This document shows positions 63,609-64,000 of a DNA stretch of 64,000 bases, piece after piece. Location of the stretch: the NCBI GenBank assembly GCA_015689645.1, contig WVSM01000001.1:248001-312000 (forward strand), given 5' to 3'. Both the position numbers and the translations under genes were made by a program. This DNA is from Rhodobacterales bacterium HKCCE4037. Lineage in GTDB: Bacteria > Pseudomonadota > Alphaproteobacteria > Rhodobacterales > Rhodobacteraceae. The first letter of the stretch is position 1, and each line of letters begins with the position of its first letter. The notes below the pieces were generated by a model. It did no database searches, was not told the DNA's origin, and saw only the letters and a list, made by a program, of their open reading frames with translations.

Positions 63609-64000
63609 ATGGCACCGAAGATGAACGCGGAGGAGGTCGCGGCCTATCTCGACGAGGTATTTCCGCAGGTGCGGGGCGATTTCGTGATCGAGGAGATCGC
63701 CGACCGGTCCGTGCGGGTGCGGATGCCCGTGGCCGACCGTCACCTGCGCCCCGGCGGTACGGTCTCGGGCCCGGCGATGTTCGCGCTGGCCGACGTGTCG
63801 GTCTATATCGCGGTGATCGCGATGCTGGGACGCGAGGCGCTGGCGGTGACGACGGGCGGCTCGTTCGACTTCATGCACAAACCGGCCGCGGGCGTCGACA
63901 TGATCTGCGAGTGCCGCTTGCTGAAGCTGGGGCGCGTGCTGGCGGTGGGCGATTGCCTGATGTTCTCGGACGGGATGGTGGAGCCGGTGGCGCGCGCCTC
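63609..64000 (+). CDS. PaaI-family thioesterase (3' end outside window)
   Basis: Partial, at least 130 residues starting ATG 63609. MAPKMNAEEVAAYLDEVFP then VRMPVADRHLRPGGTVSGPAMFALADVSVYIAVIAMLG and LAVTTGGSFDFMHKPAAGVDMICECRLLKLGRVL show a PaaI/hot-dog thioesterase fold. It may hydrolyse acyl-CoA esters. The window ends before its stop codon. It is divergent from the enoyl-CoA hydratase gene, 72 bp between starts. Confidence 0.82.
   Translation, partial: MAPKMNAEEVAAYLDEVFPQVRGDFVIEEIADRSVRVRMPVADRHLRPGGTVSGPAMFALADVSVYIAVIAMLGREALAVTTGGSFDFMHKPAAGVDMICECRLLKLGRVLAVGDCLMFSDGMVEPVARA

Noticed and set aside
1-64000. CRISPR array, insertion sequence, prophage or toxin-antitoxin module
   Set aside because: None seen: no regular direct-repeat/spacer pattern outside coding repeats, no transposase or phage genes, and the only recombinase is XerD-like.

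Overview
The window looks like a chromosomal segment of a Rhodobacterales (Roseobacter-group) alphaproteobacterium. By eye it is GC-rich with strongly GC-ending codons. Gene order and families fit that group: a long bamA-skp-fabZ-lpxA-lpxI-lpxB run preceded by pyrH-frr-uppS-cdsA-dxr-rseP, a B12-dependent ribonucleotide reductase as a single long gene, a two-cold-shock-domain protein, ChpT, OlsBA ornithine-lipid enzymes, a class II DAHP synthase, a type II heme A synthase and a dimethylglycine-dehydrogenase-like FAD/GcvT protein. I see no insertion sequence, prophage, plasmid backbone, CRISPR array or rRNA. One tRNA gene (Pro, anticodon TGG) is present. Most genes are packed into operons with ATGA or TGATG overlaps.

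Layout. 1-4.5 kb: 3' part of a giant RTX/cadherin-like protein ending in a Hint domain. 4.6-9.5 kb (minus): a MocA-like nucleotidyltransferase coupled to a dimethylglycine/sarcosine-dehydrogenase-like protein, then aroB and aroK. 9.6-13.6 kb (plus): two uncharacterised envelope proteins, xerD and a CorC/HlyC-type CBS protein. 13.8-15.3 kb: small exported protein divergent from a LysR regulator. 15.4-17.3 kb (minus): fabI-lysE-gpt. 17.4-23.6 kb (plus): pdxH, cold-shock protein, DUF192 protein, tRNA-Pro, nrdJ. 23.9-26.3 kb: modABC. 26.4-32.4 kb (minus): AraC regulator, a family-5 solute-binding protein, two unusual permeases and a small four-cysteine exported protein, with no ATPase. 32.5-33.3 kb: miaA. 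33.5-45.7 kb (plus): nucleotide, translation, isoprenoid, phospholipid and outer-membrane biogenesis block. 45.7-51.9 kb: YbaK-like deacylase, glnE, a 90-aa protein, a GlxA-type regulator and the DAHP synthase. 52-57.5 kb: PAS_5 protein, yicC-gmk-gamma carbonic anhydrase, chpT divergent from a DUF3553 protein, olsBA. 57.5-64 kb: ThiE-like protein, trmJ, ctaA, M32 carboxypeptidase, outer-membrane protein, enoyl-CoA hydratase, and a PaaI thioesterase cut by the window edge.

Functional links. AroB, AroK and the class II DAHP synthase serve the shikimate pathway. FabI, FabZ, CdsA, LpxA, LpxI, LpxB and OlsBA build membrane lipids. BamA, Skp and RseP handle outer-membrane protein assembly and envelope stress. 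ModABC and the MocA-like protein point to molybdoenzyme use. No obviously new multi-gene system stands out. The best leads are small: an ATPase-less ABC operon with its promoter and direct repeats, a perfect CtrA-type box before olsBA beside chpT, a triple stem-loop element, 11-bp phased repeats after modC, a 29-nt near-perfect inverted repeat before the cold-shock gene, and a 42-aa membrane protein ORF between rseP and bamA.
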